Source of the DNA: an uncultured Oscillospiraceae bacterium
GTDB taxonomy: Bacteria > Bacillota > Clostridia > Oscillospirales > Oscillospiraceae
DNA length: 13,445 nucleotides
Assembly (NCBI GenBank): GCA_934589065.1
Contig: CAKTNN010000046.1
Location: forward strand, 1-13,445
Direction: 5' to 3'
The position numbers and the translations under genes are program-made. The notes beneath the pieces are model-generated. The model had not been told where the DNA came from. It made no database searches and saw nothing but the letters and a program-made list of their open reading frames with translations. Each line of letters begins with the position of its first letter. Position 1 is the first letter of the stretch. Below, piece after piece: positions 13,373 to 13,445 of the stretch.

Positions 13373-13445
13373 GCTAGTGTAGCACAGTCGGTAGTGCATC
13401 TCACTCGTAATGAGAAGGTCGCCTGTTCGAGTCAGGTCACTAGCT
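13373..13445 (+). tRNA. tRNA-Thr (anticodon CGU)
   Basis: A complete cloverleaf can be drawn. The acceptor stem is GCTAGTG (13373-13379) with CACTAGC (13438-13444). The D stem is GCAC/GTGC with loop AGTCGGTA. The anticodon stem TCTCA/TGAGA has loop CTCGTAA, so the anticodon is CGT at 13406-13408, reading ACG (Thr). The variable loop is AGGTC. The T stem GCCTG/CAGGT has one G-T pair and loop TTCGAGT. The last base, T13445, is the discriminator; whether CCA is encoded lies beyond the window. Confidence 0.95.

Overview
The window looks like a chromosomal housekeeping region from a Gram-positive anaerobe of the class Clostridia, probably Oscillospirales (Ruminococcaceae/Oscillospiraceae type). 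The reasons are moderate-to-high GC genes with AT-rich spacers, GGAGG-type ribosome binding sites, sigma-A promoters close to consensus, a GGGtGRT-family protein, a family 4 uracil-DNA glycosylase and short palindromic elements in the spacers. The taxon is inferred from gene content only. No phage, plasmid, insertion sequence, CRISPR or toxin-antitoxin signature was seen.

Left part (1-4482, + strand): the last 15 codons of an unidentified gene, a GGGtGRT-family gene, then trmL-pgk from a clear promoter at 1459-1487, then tpiA. The GGGtGRT gene, pgk and tpiA share the strong codon bias of highly expressed genes. Three of the gaps carry palindromic elements: 1092-1232, 3256-3425 and 4299-4434.

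Middle (4483-7519, + strand): a tight operon tsaC/sua5 - coaE - M18 aminopeptidase, joined by GTGA and ATGA stop-start overlaps. It carries an internal extended -10 promoter candidate just before the peptidase. It ends at a palindromic element (7562-7668) that lies between convergent genes and has a T-tract on each strand, so it could terminate both operons.

Right part: the minus-strand operon (11033 down to 7688) encodes an OmpR-type response regulator, a membrane histidine kinase, a lipoprotein with a GerMN-like domain, and exonuclease III (xth). The first three reproduce the order of actinobacterial MtrA-MtrB-LpqB. Divergent from it, with a near-consensus promoter, is a secreted, membrane-anchored protein of the D-Ala-D-Ala carboxypeptidase family. 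It keeps the SxxK motif but appears to have lost the SxN and KTG motifs. It is followed one base later by a family 4 uracil-DNA glycosylase, then by a strong promoter and a tRNA-Thr(CGU) that ends at the last base of the window. The shared divergent spacer holds an 11-bp-period direct repeat, the spacing expected of an OmpR-family binding site.

The most noteworthy points are the MtrAB-LpqB-like module next to a catalytically degenerate cell-wall enzyme, the candidate operator between them, and the set of structured spacer elements, two of which show a compensatory base-pair change.
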